Shown: in pieces, positions 43,464 to 53,223 of the stretch
How the letters are laid out: the number at the start of each line of letters is the position of its first letter
How positions within the stretch are numbered: position 1 is the stretch's first letter
NCBI RefSeq assembly: GCF_014230465.1
Contig: NZ_JAAXCY010000003.1
Coordinates: forward strand, 310,001 to 374,000
From: Pseudomonas cremoris
GTDB lineage: Bacteria; Pseudomonadota; Gammaproteobacteria; Pseudomonadales; Pseudomonadaceae
Reading direction: 5' to 3'
Length of the DNA: 64,000 nt
Program-made: the position numbers and the translations under genes
Notes under the pieces: generated by a model
What the model saw: only the letters and a program-made list of their open reading frames with translations
Database searches by the model: none
What the model was told of the DNA's origin: nothing

Positions 43464-44639
43464 TCAGGCTTTCTTGCGACTCGCCATTGCCGTCACGCCA
43501 TAGCCGATGACTGCGGCCAGAATCGACCCTGTCAGAATCCCCATGCGGTCTTCACCCGCAAACTCACTGGCGCCAGGCACGAATGCCAGGGAGCCGACAA
43601 ACAGGCTCATGGTGAAGCCGATACCGCACAGGATCGCCACGCCAAATACCTGGCCCCAGTTGGCGCCTGTGGGCAGCGCCGCCAGGCCAGTCTTGATGGC
43701 CAGCCAGGTGAAGCCGAACACGCCGACGGTTTTACCGATCAACAGGCCGGCGGCAATACCCATTGGCACGTGATGGGTGAAGCTCTCCAGGCTCACGCCG
43801 GCCAGGGAGACACCCGCATTGGCGAACGCAAACAGCGGCAGGATGCCGTAGGCCACCCACGGATGCAGGGCGTGTTCCAGGGTCATCAGTGGCGAAGGTT
43901 CGGCATTCTTGGTCCGCAATGGGATGCAGAACGCCAGGGTCACACCGGCCAGGGTGGCGTGCACGCCGCTCTTGAGAACGCACACCCACAGGATCAAGCC
44001 GACGATCATGTAGGGTCCGAGCTTGATCACTCCCAATCGATTCATCGCGATCAACGCGATCAGGCAGGCCCCAGCACCGGCCAACGAAGCGCCTGACAGG
44101 TCACTGGAATAGAACACGGCAATCACGATGATCGCGCCCAAGTCGTCAATGATCGCCAAGGTCATCAGGAACAGCTTCAGCGATACCGGTACGCGCTTGC
44201 CCAGCAGGGCCAATACACCGAGGGCGAAGGCGATGTCGGTGGCCATGGGGATCGCCCAGCCGGACAGCGCGGCAGGGTAGTCCTTGTTGATTGCCCAGTA
44301 GATCAGTGCCGGCACCACCATGCCGCCGATGGCCGCTGCACCCGGCAGCACCACCTGCGAGGGCTTGGACAGCTGTCCGTCGAGCAGCTCGCGCTTGACC
44401 TCCAGGCCAATCAGCAGGAAGAACAGGGCCATCAGGCCATCGTTGATCCACAGCAACGCCGGCTTGGCGATTTTCAGTGCGCCAATCTGTGCAACGACCG
44501 GCACATCGAGAAAGGCGGTGTACAGATGAGATAACGGTGAGTTGTTGATGATCAGCGCCAGGGCGGCAGCAGCGATCAACAACAGACCGCTGGCGGCTTC
44601 CAGCTGGAAGAAACGGGTGAAAGTGCTACGCAGAGGCAA
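43464..44639 (-). CDS. nhaA: Na+/H+ antiporter NhaA
   Basis: A 391-residue inner-membrane antiporter of 12 helices that exports sodium in exchange for protons, giving salt and alkali tolerance. The two ion-binding aspartates are in [12 protein letters not shown], matching Asp163/164 of E. coli. Another conserved stretch is [17 protein letters not shown] start with TTG at 44639 ([12 protein letters not shown]) because GGAGAG lies 6 bases upstream. A TTG 6 codons earlier is the alternative. An AT-rich inverted repeat (aacaaa ... tttgtt, ~44701-44725) is in the gap upstream. Confidence 0.93.
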   Translation of the reverse strand: MPLRSTFTRFFQLEAASGLLLIAAAALALIINNSPLSHLYTAFLDVPVVAQIGALKIAKPALLWINDGLMALFFLLIGLEVKRELLDGQLSKPSQVVLPGAAAIGGMVVPALIYWAINKDYPAALSGWAIPMATDIAFALGVLALLGKRVPVSLKLFLMTLAIIDDLGAIIVIAVFYSSDLSGASLAGAGACLIALIAMNRLGVIKLGPYMIVGLILWVCVLKSGVHATLAGVTLAFCIPLRTKNAEPSPLMTLEHALHPWVAYGILPLFAFANAGVSLAGVSLESFTHHVPMGIAAGLLIGKTVGVFGFTWLAIKTGLAALPTGANWGQVFGVAILCGIGFTMSLFVGSLAFVPGASEFAGEDRMGILTGSILAAVIGYGVTAMASRKKA

Positions 44640-44855
44640 GGGGTGCTCTCCAATCAAAGTTCAATAGGTGGGTACCCTAACCCGTACCGTTAGTTGTTAA
44701 AACAAAAATTATATTCTTATTTGTTATAAGGGCAGGGTCCGCCGACGTGGTTTTCACGGCGCGTAATTGTGTGTCCAATTGAGTCATGACTGTATCTGTG
44801 TGGAGTGTAGGAAACATCCTAAGATTGGCGATGAAAACTCTTAGAGATCCTCATC

Positions 44856-45950
44856 ATGAGCGACCATCGTTCCTGGGCCCGTGAGGCCATTCGCATCATT
44901 GAAGCGGACTTCCAGCGTAGCGCTGACACGCACCTGATCCCTTTGCCATTGCCGGGTTTGCCGGGAATCGAGTTGTACTTCAAGGACGAATCCAGCCATC
45001 CCACCGGCAGCCTCAAACATCGACTGGCCCGCTCATTGTTCCTGTATGCGCTGTGCAATGGCTGGCTCAAACCGGGTGCACCGGTGATCGAAGCCTCCAG
45101 CGGCTCTACGGCCATTTCCGAGGCGTACTTTGCGCGATTGCTCGGCCTGCCGTTTATTGCGGTGATGCCGGCGACCACCTCCCAGGAAAAGATTGCGCAG
45201 ATCGCCTTTTACGGAGGCAAGAGCCACCTGGTACAGGATCCGACGCAGATCTATGCCGAATCCGAACGCCTGGCGCAGGAAAGTGGTGGTCACTTCATGG
45301 ACCAATTCACCTACGCCGAACGCGCGACCGACTGGCGGGCGAACAACAACATTGCCGAATCGATCTTCCAACAGATGCGCTTCGAGCAGCATCCAGAGCC
45401 CAGTTGGTTGATCTCCAGCCCTGGCACAGGCGGGACCACGGCGACGCTGGGGCGTTATGTGCGTTACCGCCAGCATCGCACGCGCGTGTTGTGCGCCGAT
45501 GCCGAACGTTCGGTGTTTTTCGACTTCTACCAGAGTGGCGACGTCAGCCTGCGTCTGGATTGTGGTTCGCGTATCGAAGGTATTGGGCGTCCACGGGTCG
45601 AGGCATCGTTTCTGCCAGCGGTGATCGATGCGATGGTCAAGGTGCCGGATGCGCTGTCGCTGGCGGCCATGCATTACCTGGCCGAGCGGTTGGGGCGCCG
45701 GGTGGGTGGTTCGAGCGGGACAAACCTGGTGGGCGCGCTGATGGCGGCGCAGCAGATGAAGGCGGCGGGGGAGTCGGGGTCGATCGTAGCGATCTTGTGT
45801 GATGGGGGAGAGCGGTATGCCACGACCTATTACGATCGGGCTTGGTTGACGGCGCAGGGGTATGAACTGGACGGTTTGATCGCAGCGGTTGCTGCGAGTG
45901 TAGAGCGCGGCGAGCCGCTGCCGGAGAGCATCTTGCGCGCCAATATCTGA
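44856..45950 (+). CDS. PLP-dependent cysteine synthase-family enzyme (probable cysteine desulfhydrase)
   Basis: A 364-residue fold-type II PLP enzyme. The Schiff-base Lys is ~54 in [26 protein letters not shown] is the substrate-carboxylate loop; [13 protein letters not shown] binds the PLP phosphate. It belongs to the cysteine synthase/Cds1-like branch; such proteins release sulfide from L-cysteine. The exact reaction is not readable. It is divergent from nhaA, 200 bases apart, with no clear link. The base composition and codon use fit the surrounding genome. Confidence 0.83.
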   Translation: MSDHRSWAREAIRIIEADFQRSADTHLIPLPLPGLPGIELYFKDESSHPTGSLKHRLARSLFLYALCNGWLKPGAPVIEASSGSTAISEAYFARLLGLPFIAVMPATTSQEKIAQIAFYGGKSHLVQDPTQIYAESERLAQESGGHFMDQFTYAERATDWRANNNIAESIFQQMRFEQHPEPSWLISSPGTGGTTATLGRYVRYRQHRTRVLCADAERSVFFDFYQSGDVSLRLDCGSRIEGIGRPRVEASFLPAVIDAMVKVPDALSLAAMHYLAERLGRRVGGSSGTNLVGALMAAQQMKAAGESGSIVAILCDGGERYATTYYDRAWLTAQGYELDGLIAAVAASVERGEPLPESILRANI

Positions 45951-45968
45951 CCCAACACAAAACCAATA

Positions 45969-46057
45969 TGGGAGCGGGCTTGCTCGCGAATGCGGTGGTT
46001 CAGTCAAAACATCTTTAACTGACACGACGCCTTCGCGAGCAAGCCCGCTCCCACATT
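45969..46057. repeat. REPIN 5
   Basis: Inverted REP units atgggagcgggcttgctcgcgaatgcg ... cgccttcgcgagcaagcccgctcccacat around a tcagtcaaaacatctttaactgac spacer. The first unit has lost the outer G (tatggg for tgtggg). It sits between convergent genes. Confidence 0.92.
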
Positions 46058-46084
46058 TGGACTGCAGTGTTTGCAGTATTTATG

Positions 46085-47698
46085 TCAGGCCTCGATACCC
46101 AACATATCCCGCACTACCGCCTCGGCAATCCGGATCCCATCCACACCTGCCGACAGAATCCCGCCCGCGTAACCCGCGCCTTCACCGGCCGGGAACAGGC
46201 CTTTCACGTTCAAACTCTGCATCGACTCGTTACGGGTGATCCGCAGCGGCGACGAGGTACGTGTCTCGATACCGGTCAACACCGCATCGTGCAGCGAGTA
46301 GCCCTTGATCTGCTTCTCGAATGCCGGCAGCGCTTCACGGATCGCTTCGATGGCAAAGTCGGGTAGCGCCAGGGCCAGGTCACCCAATGACACGCCAGGC
46401 TTGTAGGACGGCTCCACACTGCCGATGGCGGTGGATGGCTTGCCGGCGATGAAATCCCCCACCAGTTGCGCCGGGGCTTCGTAGTTGCTGCCACCGAGAA
46501 TGTAGGCGTGGGACTCCAGGCGTTCCTGCAACTCGATACCGGCCAGCGGGCCACCCGGGTAATCCACTTCAGGGGTGATGCCGACCACGATGCCGGAGTT
46601 GGCATTGCGCTCGTTACGCGAGTATTGGCTCATGCCGTTGGTGACCACGCGGTTCGGCTCGGACGTCGCTGCCACCACGGTGCCACCTGGGCACATGCAG
46701 AAGCTGTAGACCGAACGGCCGTTCTTGGCGTGGTGCACCAGTTTGTAGTCGGCGGCACCGAGTTTCGGGTGGCCGGCGTATTTGCCCAGGCGCGCCGCGT
46801 CGATCAGCGATTGCGGGTGTTCGATACGGAAGCCCACCGAGAATGGCTTGGCCTCCATGTACACGCCACGACCGTGGAGCATGCGGAAGGTATCACGGGC
46901 GCTGTGGCCCAAGGCCAGGATCACGTGCTTGGAGAGGATCTGCTCGCCGCCATCGACCACCACGCCGTTCAACTGGCCATCTTCGATCAGCACGTCGGTG
47001 ACGCGTTGTTCGAAGCGCACTTCACCGCCCAGGGCGATGATTTGCTCGCGCATGTTTTCCACTACGCCGGTCAAGCGGAAGGTACCGATATGCGGTTTGC
47101 TGACGTAGAGAATTTCTTCCGGCGCGCCCGCTTTCACAAACTCATGCAGGACTTTGCGGCCGTGGAATTTCGGGTCCTTGATCTGGCTGTACAGCTTGCC
47201 GTCGGAAAAGGTCCCGGCGCCGCCTTCACCGAACTGCACGTTGGACTCTGGGTTGAGCACGCTTTTGCGCCACAGGCCCCACGTGTCCTTGGTGCGCTGG
47301 CGTACTTCCTTGCCGCGTTCCAGGATGATCGGCTTGAAGCCCATCTGCGCCAGCAACAGGCCGGCGAAGATGCCGCAGGGACCGAAACCCACCACGATGG
47401 GGCGCTCTGTCAGGCCTTGTGGCGCGTGGCCGACTACTTTGTAGCTGACGTCCGGTGCCGGGTTGACGTTGCGGTCATCGGCAAACTTGAGCAGCAAGGC
47501 GGCTTCGCCCTTCACGTTCAAGTCGATGGTGTAGATGAAGCACAGTTCCGACGACTTCTTGCGCGCATCGTAGCTGCGTTTGAACAGGGTGAAATCGAGC
47601 AGGTCATCACTGGCGATGCCCAGGCGCTGCACGATGGCAGGCCGCAGGTCTTCTTCGGGATGGTCGATGGGCAGCTTGAGTTCGGTGATTCGTAACAT
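46085..47698 (-). CDS. FAD-dependent oxidoreductase of unknown substrate (COG2509 type)
   Basis: A 537-residue flavoprotein. An N-terminal ~95-residue domain precedes the FAD-binding Rossmann, PIVVGFGPCGIFAGLLLAQM (GxGxxG variant), then ILERGKEVRQRTKDTWGLW. VILALGHSARDTFRMLHGRG, the middle GQLNGVVVDGGEQILSKH and the C-terminal SLNVKGLFPAGEGAGYAGGI bind flavin. The signature GGAGTFSDGKLYSQI is a hallmark of this uncharacterised group, which is common in proteobacteria. It is monocistronic; the ATG is at 47698. Confidence 0.85.
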   Translation of the reverse strand: MLRITELKLPIDHPEEDLRPAIVQRLGIASDDLLDFTLFKRSYDARKKSSELCFIYTIDLNVKGEAALLLKFADDRNVNPAPDVSYKVVGHAPQGLTERPIVVGFGPCGIFAGLLLAQMGFKPIILERGKEVRQRTKDTWGLWRKSVLNPESNVQFGEGGAGTFSDGKLYSQIKDPKFHGRKVLHEFVKAGAPEEILYVSKPHIGTFRLTGVVENMREQIIALGGEVRFEQRVTDVLIEDGQLNGVVVDGGEQILSKHVILALGHSARDTFRMLHGRGVYMEAKPFSVGFRIEHPQSLIDAARLGKYAGHPKLGAADYKLVHHAKNGRSVYSFCMCPGGTVVAATSEPNRVVTNGMSQYSRNERNANSGIVVGITPEVDYPGGPLAGIELQERLESHAYILGGSNYEAPAQLVGDFIAGKPSTAIGSVEPSYKPGVSLGDLALALPDFAIEAIREALPAFEKQIKGYSLHDAVLTGIETRTSSPLRITRNESMQSLNVKGLFPAGEGAGYAGGILSAGVDGIRIAEAVVRDMLGIEA

Positions 47699-47804
47699 GA
47701 CGGGATCCGGTAGGCGGCGGACAAAGAGGCCGGCTGTTTTGCAAACCGGCGATTATAAGCCCCAATGGCGGTTTCCCGTAATGTTAAAACAGCGCAGGGC
47801 GTAA

Positions 47805-48476
47805 TCAGTCGTCGCGGGAGCCGCCGAACGACGCGCAGCCACGCTGCACCTGGCCGTTGACCCGCAATTCGGCGGTCATGTGTTGCAGGCTGCCGCTGAC
47901 GCTGTCCACGCACCGTTGCGGGGCCACCCACAGTTCGACGTGCTGGTTGTTGGCTTCGGTCATCAGGTTGAAGCGGCCGTCGCCGATCTGCTCTTCTACA
48001 TACGGTACAGCCAATGGCGGCTGGCCTTCACGTTCCAGCACCATGCCCTTGGCGGTGACATTCATTGCCCAGGCCGGCTTATGGCCGTTGGCCCGCAGGA
48101 TCATGCGTTTGAAGTCCGGGTCGTTGCAGGCCGAGGTCGAACGTTCGACGCGATAGAGTTGCTGCAGGTCCACAGAGCCCTGGGTACCGGCGGCGACGCC
48201 GGAGAACTTGCCGCGCAGGTCGGCAAACAGCGCACCTTGCTGGCCGGCCAGGGAGGCCGCCTCCTGGAGGATATTGGTACCACCGGTATCGTTGACCACG
48301 TAGTTACGTTTGTCGTCGCACGGCTGGAACAACAGCTTGCCACCGACCGCCGTGAGCTCACCTTGCATACGGGTCAACCCGACAAGCGACGGCTTTGCCG
48401 GCTCGCTTTCGAACAGCTGGCAGGCGGCGAACAGGGGAATCAAGGCAAACAGAGCGAAGGTACGGGCGGCGCGCAT
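47805..48476 (-). CDS. Lipoprotein with COG3650-like (META-related) domain
   Basis: A 223-residue lipoprotein. Signal peptide MRAARTFALFALIPLFAACQ with lipobox FAAC; ATG 48476 is preceded by GGAGACCCCC. The body resembles COG3650 membrane proteins with C-terminal VEEQIGDGRFNLMTEANNQH and VDSVSGSLQHMTAELRVNGQ, plus four Cys that could form disulfides (PCDDK, SACND, QRCVD, RGCAS). Function unknown. A 9-codon longer frame is discounted as it lacks a Shine-Dalgarno. It is not coupled to the neighbouring oxidoreductase. Confidence 0.8.
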   Translation of the reverse strand: MRAARTFALFALIPLFAACQLFESEPAKPSLVGLTRMQGELTAVGGKLLFQPCDDKRNYVVNDTGGTNILQEAASLAGQQGALFADLRGKFSGVAAGTQGSVDLQQLYRVERSTSACNDPDFKRMILRANGHKPAWAMNVTAKGMVLEREGQPPLAVPYVEEQIGDGRFNLMTEANNQHVELWVAPQRCVDSVSGSLQHMTAELRVNGQVQRGCASFGGSRDD

Positions 48477-48657
48477 GGGGGGTCTCCAGACAAGTGTCGC
48501 CACGTTACGCAGGCTCGCGATGCATCACAACCCCGGGTCACCATTTGAACGGGTTGCCTCACAATGTAGGGAAACGGAGTATTGCTGATTGCGACGTTTC
48601 CTACACTTAAGTTTGGAGACTCGTGAGAGGGTCTACCTCTTTTGACTGGAGTCAGCC

Positions 48658-49038
48658 ATGAATACCAAATGGAGCATCTGCGTTCTTTTGCTTTGGGCAA
48701 ATGTTGCCCTATCAGACGAGCCCGCCCGTCTCTCCTACTCGTCGGCTACTGACTTTACGGATATTTCGGTGACGCTCAAACGGTCTGGGGACCATGATCT
48801 GGCTTCTGTTGAGGTGAATGTCTCGCTGAGCCCAGAGGCGAAGGCAAGGACACAATCCATTTCGCTGCTGGCCTACCAAAAGTACGTAACGCTTTACGTA
48901 GACGGTTATCAGTTAAGTACGTCCAAGGTTCAAAGCCAGTTGGGCGGGGCGTTCAGATTCTCAGCCCCGCGTGCGCTGGTGGTTGACTGGATGTCTCAGT
49001 TCTCACGTGAGGCAATTGTCGCTCAACCAACGATGTAA
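48658..49038 (+). CDS. Small secreted protein of unknown function
   Basis: A 126-residue protein with signal peptide MNTKWSICVLLLWANVALSD. The rest is soluble and beta-rich (DISVTLKRSGDHDLASVEVN, YVTLYVDGYQLSTSKVQ). No Cys after the signal, no recognised domain. Somewhat richer in AT than its neighbours. A monocistronic gene; its last 16 bases overlap the convergent SDR gene. I see no family. Confidence 0.65.
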   Translation: MNTKWSICVLLLWANVALSDEPARLSYSSATDFTDISVTLKRSGDHDLASVEVNVSLSPEAKARTQSISLLAYQKYVTLYVDGYQLSTSKVQSQLGGAFRFSAPRALVVDWMSQFSREAIVAQPTM

Positions 49039-49622
49039 GTCTGACCGGTCTGCAAGCCCTCGACACTTTTTGCGTAGGCCAGCGCTACATCGGCACCTGG
49101 CGCCGGTTTGAAGCCGCGAAAGTACGGCGCGTAGCTCCCCATGGCCTCCAGCAAGACAGTCGGACTCACCGAGTTGACGCGCAGGCCGCGTGGTAATTCG
49201 ATCGCTGCGGCTTTTACAAAGGCGTCGAGCGCGCCATTGACCAGGGCTGCCGAGGCGCCGGTACGAATTGGGTCACGGTTGAGAATGCCACTGGTGAAGG
49301 TGAAGGAGGCGCCGTCATTGGCGTACTCACGGCCAATCAACAGCAGGTTGACCTGGCCCATCAACTTGTCGCGCAGGCCCAATTCAAAGTCGGCTTCGCT
49401 CATGTCGCCCAGTGCCACGAAGTTCACGCTGCCCGCCGCACAGACCAGGGCGTCGAACTTGCCGGTCTGCTCGAACAGTTTGCGGATCGAGGCGCTGTCG
49501 CTGATATCCACCTGGAAATCGCCGCTGTTGCGGCCGATGCTGATCACGTCGTGACGCTGAGCCAGTTCTGCCTTGACTGCTGAGCCGACAGTGCCGCTGG
49601 CGCCAATCAATAGGATTTTCAT
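49023..49622 (-). CDS. Short-chain dehydrogenase/reductase
   Basis: A 199-residue SDR. The nucleotide-binding glycine motif is GASGTVGSA near the N-terminus; ALVCAAGSVNFVAL is the NAG-like motif; the usual YxxxK appears to be replaced by an ALVNGALDAFVKAA segment with Asn in place of Tyr, so catalytic activity is uncertain. RGLRVNSVSPTVL is the family's post-catalytic loop. The ATG is at 49622 with GGAGGAAC upstream. It is divergent from a LysR-type gene 104 bases away, a classic regulator-target pair. Confidence 0.85.
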   Translation of the reverse strand: MKILLIGASGTVGSAVKAELAQRHDVISIGRNSGDFQVDISDSASIRKLFEQTGKFDALVCAAGSVNFVALGDMSEADFELGLRDKLMGQVNLLLIGREYANDGASFTFTSGILNRDPIRTGASAALVNGALDAFVKAAAIELPRGLRVNSVSPTVLLEAMGSYAPYFRGFKPAPGADVALAYAKSVEGLQTGQTYIVG

Positions 49623-49726
49623 AGTGCTGTTCCTCCAGGGGATAAGTGAAGGTTCAGTCTAGTGTGGCTTTTTGAACGGATAAACGTGCTAATAGGCAAC
49701 CTTTGGTTTTCAAATGGAAACAATCC

Positions 49727-50635
49727 ATGAGCGAGATGGATGACCTTGCAGCCTTCGCGGTGCTGATCGAAGCCGGCAGTTTTACCGTAGCGGCTGAACA
49801 GCTGGGCTGCAGCAAAGGCCAGTTGTCCAAGCGCATCAGCCAACTGGAAGCGCAGTTTTCCGTGGTGTTGCTGCACCGCACAACCCGCAAGCTCAGCCTC
49901 ACCGCCGCCGGTGCGGCGTTGCTGCCCCAGGCCCAGGCGTTAGTGGTGCAAGTGGATCGCGCCCGTCAGGCATTGGCGCGGCTCAAGGACGATCTGGCCG
50001 GCCCCGTGCGTATGACGGTTCCGGTGTCGTTGGGCGAAACGTTCTTCGATGGCTTGCTGCTGGAGTTTTCCAAGCAGTACCCGCAGGTGCAGATCGAATT
50101 GGAGCTGAACAACAGCTACCGGGACCTGGCGCGAGATGGGTTTGATCTAGGGGTGCGTTCAGGCGCGATTGAAAACGAACGCCTGGTGGCCAAGCCTTTG
50201 CTGGCTTGGCATGAGATGACCTGTGCCAGTCCGGCTTACCTTGAACAACACGGCGAACCACAGACCCCTGCGGACCTGGCGGCTCACACGTGCCTGCTCA
50301 ACAGCCACTACAGCGGCCGCGAAGAGTGGCTGTACCACCAGCAGCATGAACTGTTGCGGGTGCGGGTCAGCGGCACCTTTGCGTCCAACCACTACAACCT
50401 GTTGAAAAAGGCCGCGCTGGTGGGCGCTGGTATTGCCCGCTTGCCGTCCTACGTACTGCCTGCGGAATTGGCTGATGGTCGCTTGCGCTGGCTCCTGCGC
50501 GATTATCAGACGCGGAGCATGCCGATGTACCTGGTTCATCCCTACCAGGGCGGCCTGCCGCGTCGAACCCAAGTGTTGGCCGATTACTTGGTGGATTGGT
50601 TCAAGCGCAGCGGCGAAGCCCTCGACCGGCTTTAG
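49727..50635 (+). CDS. LysR-family transcriptional regulator
   Basis: A 302-residue LysR-type regulator. N-terminal winged helix-turn-helix FAVLIEAGSFTVAAEQLGCS (residues ~9-28) and LSKRISQLEAQFSVVLLHRT; C-terminal effector domain begins ~PVRMTVPVSLGETFFDGLLL. It likely controls the divergent SDR gene; an operator would lie in 49623-49726. The ATG at 49727 is preferred over one 8 codons earlier. Its stop overlaps the convergent DoxX gene by 3 bases. Confidence 0.9.
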   Translation: MSEMDDLAAFAVLIEAGSFTVAAEQLGCSKGQLSKRISQLEAQFSVVLLHRTTRKLSLTAAGAALLPQAQALVVQVDRARQALARLKDDLAGPVRMTVPVSLGETFFDGLLLEFSKQYPQVQIELELNNSYRDLARDGFDLGVRSGAIENERLVAKPLLAWHEMTCASPAYLEQHGEPQTPADLAAHTCLLNSHYSGREEWLYHQQHELLRVRVSGTFASNHYNLLKKAALVGAGIARLPSYVLPAELADGRLRWLLRDYQTRSMPMYLVHPYQGGLPRRTQVLADYLVDWFKRSGEALDRL

Positions 50636-51117
50636 CGGTAGCGGCGGGCGATCAGATGATCGATGGACAGGCACCCAGGCCCCTTGGCTACCAACAGCAG
50701 CAACAACGCAATCCAGGTGCCGTGGGTAGGGTAGGCGTCGGGGTAGACAAATAGTTGAATCACCAGCGTCATGCCAACCAGCGCCAGGGCCGAGAAGCGT
50801 GTCGCGAACCCCACCAGGATCAGCACTGGGAAGAAATGCTCGGCAAACGCCGCCATATGCGCTGCCACCTCCGGCGACAGCAGCGGTACATGGTATTCGC
50901 TGCGAAACAGCGGCAGGGTCGAGGCGGCGAGTCGCGGTTCGCCCAACTTGAACGTGCCGCCGATCAGGTCAATGGCAAAGCCTTCGACTTTGGTTTGCCC
51001 GGATTTCCAGAACACGGCGGCGATGGAGAAGCGCGCGACAAAGGCGATGAGGCTGTAGGGAATTTGTTCGAAAAGCTGGATGACCCGTTTCACCAGGCAC
51101 GGTGCGGAAGTCTTCAT
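50632..51117 (-). CDS. bufD: DoxX-family membrane protein, bufferin-operon BufD type
   Basis: A 161-residue inner-membrane protein with four hydrophobic segments. The DoxX pattern is seen in LIAFVARFSIAAVFWKSGQT (segment 1) and AFAEHFFPVLILVGFATRFS. It is the last gene of a four-gene operon; its ATG (51117) overlaps the DUF2063 stop as ATGA. DoxX proteins in such operons have been proposed to help redox or metal chemistry at the membrane; role is inferred. I start at 51117; the longer frame runs into bufC. Confidence 0.83.
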   Translation of the reverse strand: MKTSAPCLVKRVIQLFEQIPYSLIAFVARFSIAAVFWKSGQTKVEGFAIDLIGGTFKLGEPRLAASTLPLFRSEYHVPLLSPEVAAHMAAFAEHFFPVLILVGFATRFSALALVGMTLVIQLFVYPDAYPTHGTWIALLLLLVAKGPGCLSIDHLIARRYR

Positions 51118-51890
51118 GGCGATACCTTTTGTTCTAAGTGCAAATGGGTAATGGCATTGCGGCTGATCAACAGCGTGAGGCATTGGTGCAGATCGAATTC
51201 GGGGGAAGCACCCAGGGCTTGTTCAATGGCTTTCTCCAATGGTGTGCCGTGGGCCAGGCTGTTGATAAACACTACCGAGCCCCGGTCGATGGCGAACACC
51301 TTGACCTCAAGGCCTGCGCGCAACACCAACGCACCCTGGGCATGCCAAGGGTTAAGGGTGGCAACGCCGGCTTCGGTCTGATGCGCCGCCCACACGGCGA
51401 CGACGGCGTACGCCGAATCGAGGGTGGACAGCGAAGGGTGCAATTGCAGGCGTAACCCGCCCACGTCGTCCTGGCCCTGCAGGGCCTGGAGCACAGCCTG
51501 CTGGTCCAGCGGCGTGCAGTCGGCCGCGTGATAGGCGCAGACCCGCAAGCGTTCCAGCCGCGCGATGTCCGCCAGGTAAGGCACGCTGGCCGCGGGCTCG
51601 AAACCCTGGATGAACTGGGCAAACGTGCTGCCGTACTGACTGATCAGCGGGCTGGTGGGCGGGTGCGCCTGAACGAAAATGCTGGCCATGGCGCGGAAAA
51701 ACTCATCGCCCACCAGCTGCAAGGTCACGGGGTACGCAGTCGCCAATGCATTGATCAATGAGCTATGCACGTTGTTGCGATACACCGCAAAGCGGCTTTG
51801 CGGGTCGGCACCATTGCTACTGAACAGTCCCTCGGGGCAGGGCAGTTCGGGGTCCAACAGGGCCTTGGCAAAGGCGCCGTGCAAGCTCAT
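51114..51890 (-). CDS. bufC: DUF2063-family protein, bufferin-operon BufC type
   Basis: A 258-residue protein with the N-terminal DUF2063 putative DNA-binding-like domain: [58 protein letters not shown]. In MNIO gene clusters DUF2063 proteins act as the partner/recognition component of the modifying enzyme. ATG 51890 overlaps the stop of the DUF692 gene (ATGA), so the pair is translationally coupled. The longer upstream frame lies inside bufB. Confidence 0.87.
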   Translation of the reverse strand: MSLHGAFAKALLDPELPCPEGLFSSNGADPQSRFAVYRNNVHSSLINALATAYPVTLQLVGDEFFRAMASIFVQAHPPTSPLISQYGSTFAQFIQGFEPAASVPYLADIARLERLRVCAYHAADCTPLDQQAVLQALQGQDDVGGLRLQLHPSLSTLDSAYAVVAVWAAHQTEAGVATLNPWHAQGALVLRAGLEVKVFAIDRGSVVFINSLAHGTPLEKAIEQALGASPEFDLHQCLTLLISRNAITHLHLEQKVSP

Positions 51891-52765
51891 GGGCTCACCT
51901 GCGAAAGATGCCATTCGGCGTGTTGGGCTTCGGCCAACAGCACATTGAATGCAGGCACTTGGTTGTCGCGTTCGATCAATGTCGCCATCGGGCCGACACG
52001 CTCCAGTACCCTTTCGTACAACTGCCACACGGCGTCATCGATAGGCGCGCCGTGGTCATCGATCAACAGGCGGTCACCGAGGCTGTCAGTGTCTTCGGCA
52101 AAACCTGCCAGATGAATCTCACCCACTGCGTGCAACGGCAGGGCATCGACGTAGGACTGCGGGTCGCGCTGGTGGTTGATGCACGACACATAGACGTTGT
52201 TCACATCCAGCAGCAAGCCACAGCCTGTGCGACGGATGATCTCGCTGATGAAGTCGGTCTCGTCCAGGGTAGAGCGCTGGAATTGCAGGTAGGTCGATGG
52301 GTTCTCCAGCAGCATCGGCCGCTTGAGGGTGCTCTGCACTTGGTCAACGTGTTCGCACACCCGTTGCAAGGTGGTGCTGTCGTAGGCCAGGGGCAGCAGG
52401 TCATTAAGGAACACCGGGCCGTGGCTCGACCAGGCCAGGTGTTCGGAAAAAGAGTGGGGTTGATAGCGTTCGATCAGCGTTGCCAGGCGTGCAAGGTGCG
52501 CACGACTCAACGGGCCTTCGCCACCAATGGACAGGCCCACGCCGTGCAACGACAGGGGGTACTGTTCGCGGATCAACCCCAGGTAGTGATGAAACGGGCC
52601 GCCGGCAACCATGTAGTTTTCGGCGTGCACTTCAAAAAAACCGATGTCGGGTGAAGTGTCGAGCACTTCGAGGAAGTGCTCGGGCTTGAGCCCCAGTCCG
52701 GCCCGACGCGGTAGGGCGGGCGCCTGAGCCTGGGAGACAGCGTGCAGGGATGAAAGGGTCATCAT
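51887..52765 (-). CDS. bufB: DUF692 / MNIO-family peptide-modifying iron oxidase, BufB type
   Basis: A 292-residue TIM-barrel enzyme of the multinuclear non-heme iron oxidase (MNIO) family, related to MbnB of methanobactin synthesis. These enzymes use iron and oxygen to convert cysteines in a partner peptide into azole-like groups. The metal residues are where expected: [56 protein letters not shown] and IERDNQVP. The start is MMTLSS at 52765 or the next codon. It is between the DUF2282 precursor gene (24-base gap) and the DUF2063 gene. Confidence 0.92.
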   Translation of the reverse strand: MMTLSSLHAVSQAQAPALPRRAGLGLKPEHFLEVLDTSPDIGFFEVHAENYMVAGGPFHHYLGLIREQYPLSLHGVGLSIGGEGPLSRAHLARLATLIERYQPHSFSEHLAWSSHGPVFLNDLLPLAYDSTTLQRVCEHVDQVQSTLKRPMLLENPSTYLQFQRSTLDETDFISEIIRRTGCGLLLDVNNVYVSCINHQRDPQSYVDALPLHAVGEIHLAGFAEDTDSLGDRLLIDDHGAPIDDAVWQLYERVLERVGPMATLIERDNQVPAFNVLLAEAQHAEWHLSQVSP

Positions 52766-52788
52766 CAGTACTCAGGCGTGGCGGGCAA

Positions 52789-53085
52789 TCAGGACTTGGC
52801 AGTGAAGGCCGCTTCCTGGCCGAAACCGGTCGGCGAGGTGGAGCTTGGGGTTTTGGCGCAGGTGCCGGCCGGAACCAGTTTCCAGGCGTTGGCCTGGTCT
52901 TTGACTTTCGAGGTGCCAGCGCAGGAAGTACCGGCGCCCGCAGCGCAATCGTTCTTGCCGGCTTCAGCGACGCCGAAGCACTTTTGCATGTCGTCGGCAG
53001 CGTGAGCGGTGGTGGCCAGGGTGGACAGGCTCAGGGCAGAACCCAGGGCCAGGATGAGGGAGGCGGCGGACAGTTTGGTAGTCAT
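52789..53085 (-). CDS. bufA: DUF2282 precursor peptide, BufA type (putative bufferin)
   Basis: A 98-residue secreted protein with signal peptide [20 protein letters not shown], cut after AHA at ~29. The core has four Cys at 36, 47, 55 and 76 (QKCFG, NDCAA, TSCAG, GTCAK) and the family stretch [17 protein letters not shown]2282 proteins are the first genes of MNIO clusters, and their cysteines are modified to copper-binding thiooxazole-like groups. GGAGATACACC precedes the ATG. It heads the operon bufABCD and probably has its own promoter in the 138 bases before the adjacent REPIN. Confidence 0.88.
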   Translation of the reverse strand: MTTKLSAASLILALGSALSLSTLATTAHAADDMQKCFGVAEAGKNDCAAGAGTSCAGTSKVKDQANAWKLVPAGTCAKTPSSTSPTGFGQEAAFTAKS

Positions 53086-53223
53086 GGTGTATCTCCAGCA
53101 GTGGGTTGAGTTGGCGGGCTTGAGTGCCTGCTTGTACCACTAGAGACGACGGGAAGGAATCTGTTACAAGCCTGTCGAAAATAATTTCACGCGTGGCAAA
53201 ATCCAAGGATCACACAAAGCAAA

